This document shows positions 5,581 to 5,775 of a stretch of DNA of 5,775 nucleotides, in pieces. Source of the stretch: Actinomycetales bacterium. Its GTDB lineage: Bacteria; Actinomycetota; Actinomycetes; Actinomycetales; Actinomycetaceae. Location of the stretch: assembly GCA_022838965.1 (NCBI GenBank), contig JALHDK010000137.1:1-5775 (forward strand), written 5' to 3'. How positions within the stretch are numbered: position 1 is the stretch's first letter; each line of letters begins with the position of its first letter. A model generated the notes under the pieces. The model was not told the DNA's origin, ran no database searches, and was given only the letters and a program-made list of their open reading frames with translations. The position numbers were made by a program, and so were the translations under genes.

Positions 5581-5775
5581 ACGCGGGGCATCGTCGCTGG
5601 TGGGAGGATCGACGGCGGTTCTCACCGCCGCGGGGATCGCCGCGTTCGCGTCCGTGCTGGCCGGGCTGCCCGCGGGGGTGACCGAGGGGGAGAACATCGA
5701 CCGGATCCGGGCGCTGGAAGAGTTGAAGGCGGTGTGCGCCGCCGCCCAGGCCCGCGAGACCGCGGCGTTCGACGA
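5573..5775 (+). CDS. DUF222/13E12-type HNH endonuclease family protein, 5' end only
   Basis: The first 67 codons of a gene that runs off the right edge of the window. The visible protein has a low-complexity Ala/Gly-rich N-terminus (residues 1-37) and then IDRIRALEELKAVCAAAQAR (42-61) followed by ETAAFD. This is the characteristic start of actinobacterial DUF222 proteins (Mycobacterium '13E12 repeat' family), where a Leu-Glu-x-Leu-Lys helix precedes an Ala-rich Ala-Gln-Ala-Arg segment. Such proteins usually carry a C-terminal HNH nuclease domain, which would lie outside this window, so nuclease activity is inference. The start is fixed: an in-frame TAG lies at 5561-5563 and no ATG or GTG intervenes. 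No Shine-Dalgarno sequence precedes it, and a TAGTCT box sits 6 nt upstream of the ATG, which fits a leaderless mRNA. The genes are often multi-copy in actinomycete genomes. Confidence 0.72.
   Translation, partial: MFERGASSLVGGSTAVLTAAGIAAFASVLAGLPAGVTEGENIDRIRALEELKAVCAAAQARETAAFD

Noticed and set aside
5134..5697. Minus-strand frame spanning the dehydrogenase start and the DUF222-type start
   Set aside because: Its composition is not protein-like, and it runs through a spacer with promoter-type features and over two better supported gene starts.
1..5775. Defence island, mobile element or CRISPR-like system
   Set aside because: No transposase, integrase, direct-repeat array, toxin-antitoxin pair or tRNA junction is visible. 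The DUF222-type gene alone is common and usually not a sign of a defence island.

Overview
The window is high-GC DNA (roughly 70% G+C by eye) with dense, nearly gapless coding, strong third-position G/C bias and GGAGG-type ribosome binding sites. Together with the start of a DUF222/13E12-type HNH endonuclease gene, this points to an actinomycete. A Propionibacteriales/Nocardioidaceae-type genome is my guess, but nothing here fixes the genus. There are no tRNA or rRNA genes, no CRISPR array and no insertion sequence.

Layout. Positions 4-2948 (minus strand) hold a two-gene secreted-protein unit. The first gene encodes an exported protein with two aspartate-rich FG-GAP/VCBS-like motifs. Its stop codon overlaps the start of the second gene by 4 nt (ATGA), and that gene encodes a 711-residue DUF3160 lipoprotein. 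A 50-bp divergent spacer (2949-2998) separates the unit from a plus-strand gene (2999-4447) for a photolyase-related protein of the bacterial (6-4)/FeS-BCP family. That gene overlaps by 20 bp, tail to tail, a minus-strand zinc-type medium-chain alcohol dehydrogenase (4428-5384). A 188-bp divergent spacer (5385-5572) follows, with inverted repeats and a likely leaderless promoter. Then comes the 5' end of the DUF222-type gene (5573 to the window edge).

How it fits together. The secreted pair is almost certainly co-transcribed and translationally coupled. It probably acts at the outer face of the membrane, but the function of DUF3160 is unknown. The photolyase-like gene and the HNH-type gene (which has a degenerate LexA-like box on its start codon) both have a DNA-damage flavour, but they are not in one operon, so a shared system is speculative. 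The dehydrogenase looks like an independent metabolic gene.

The most notable observation is that the photolyase-like protein keeps nearly all recognisable family motifs but has lost all four cysteines that hold the [4Fe-4S] cluster in the family's characterised members. The second is the tightly coupled, uncharacterised FG-GAP-like/DUF3160 pair.
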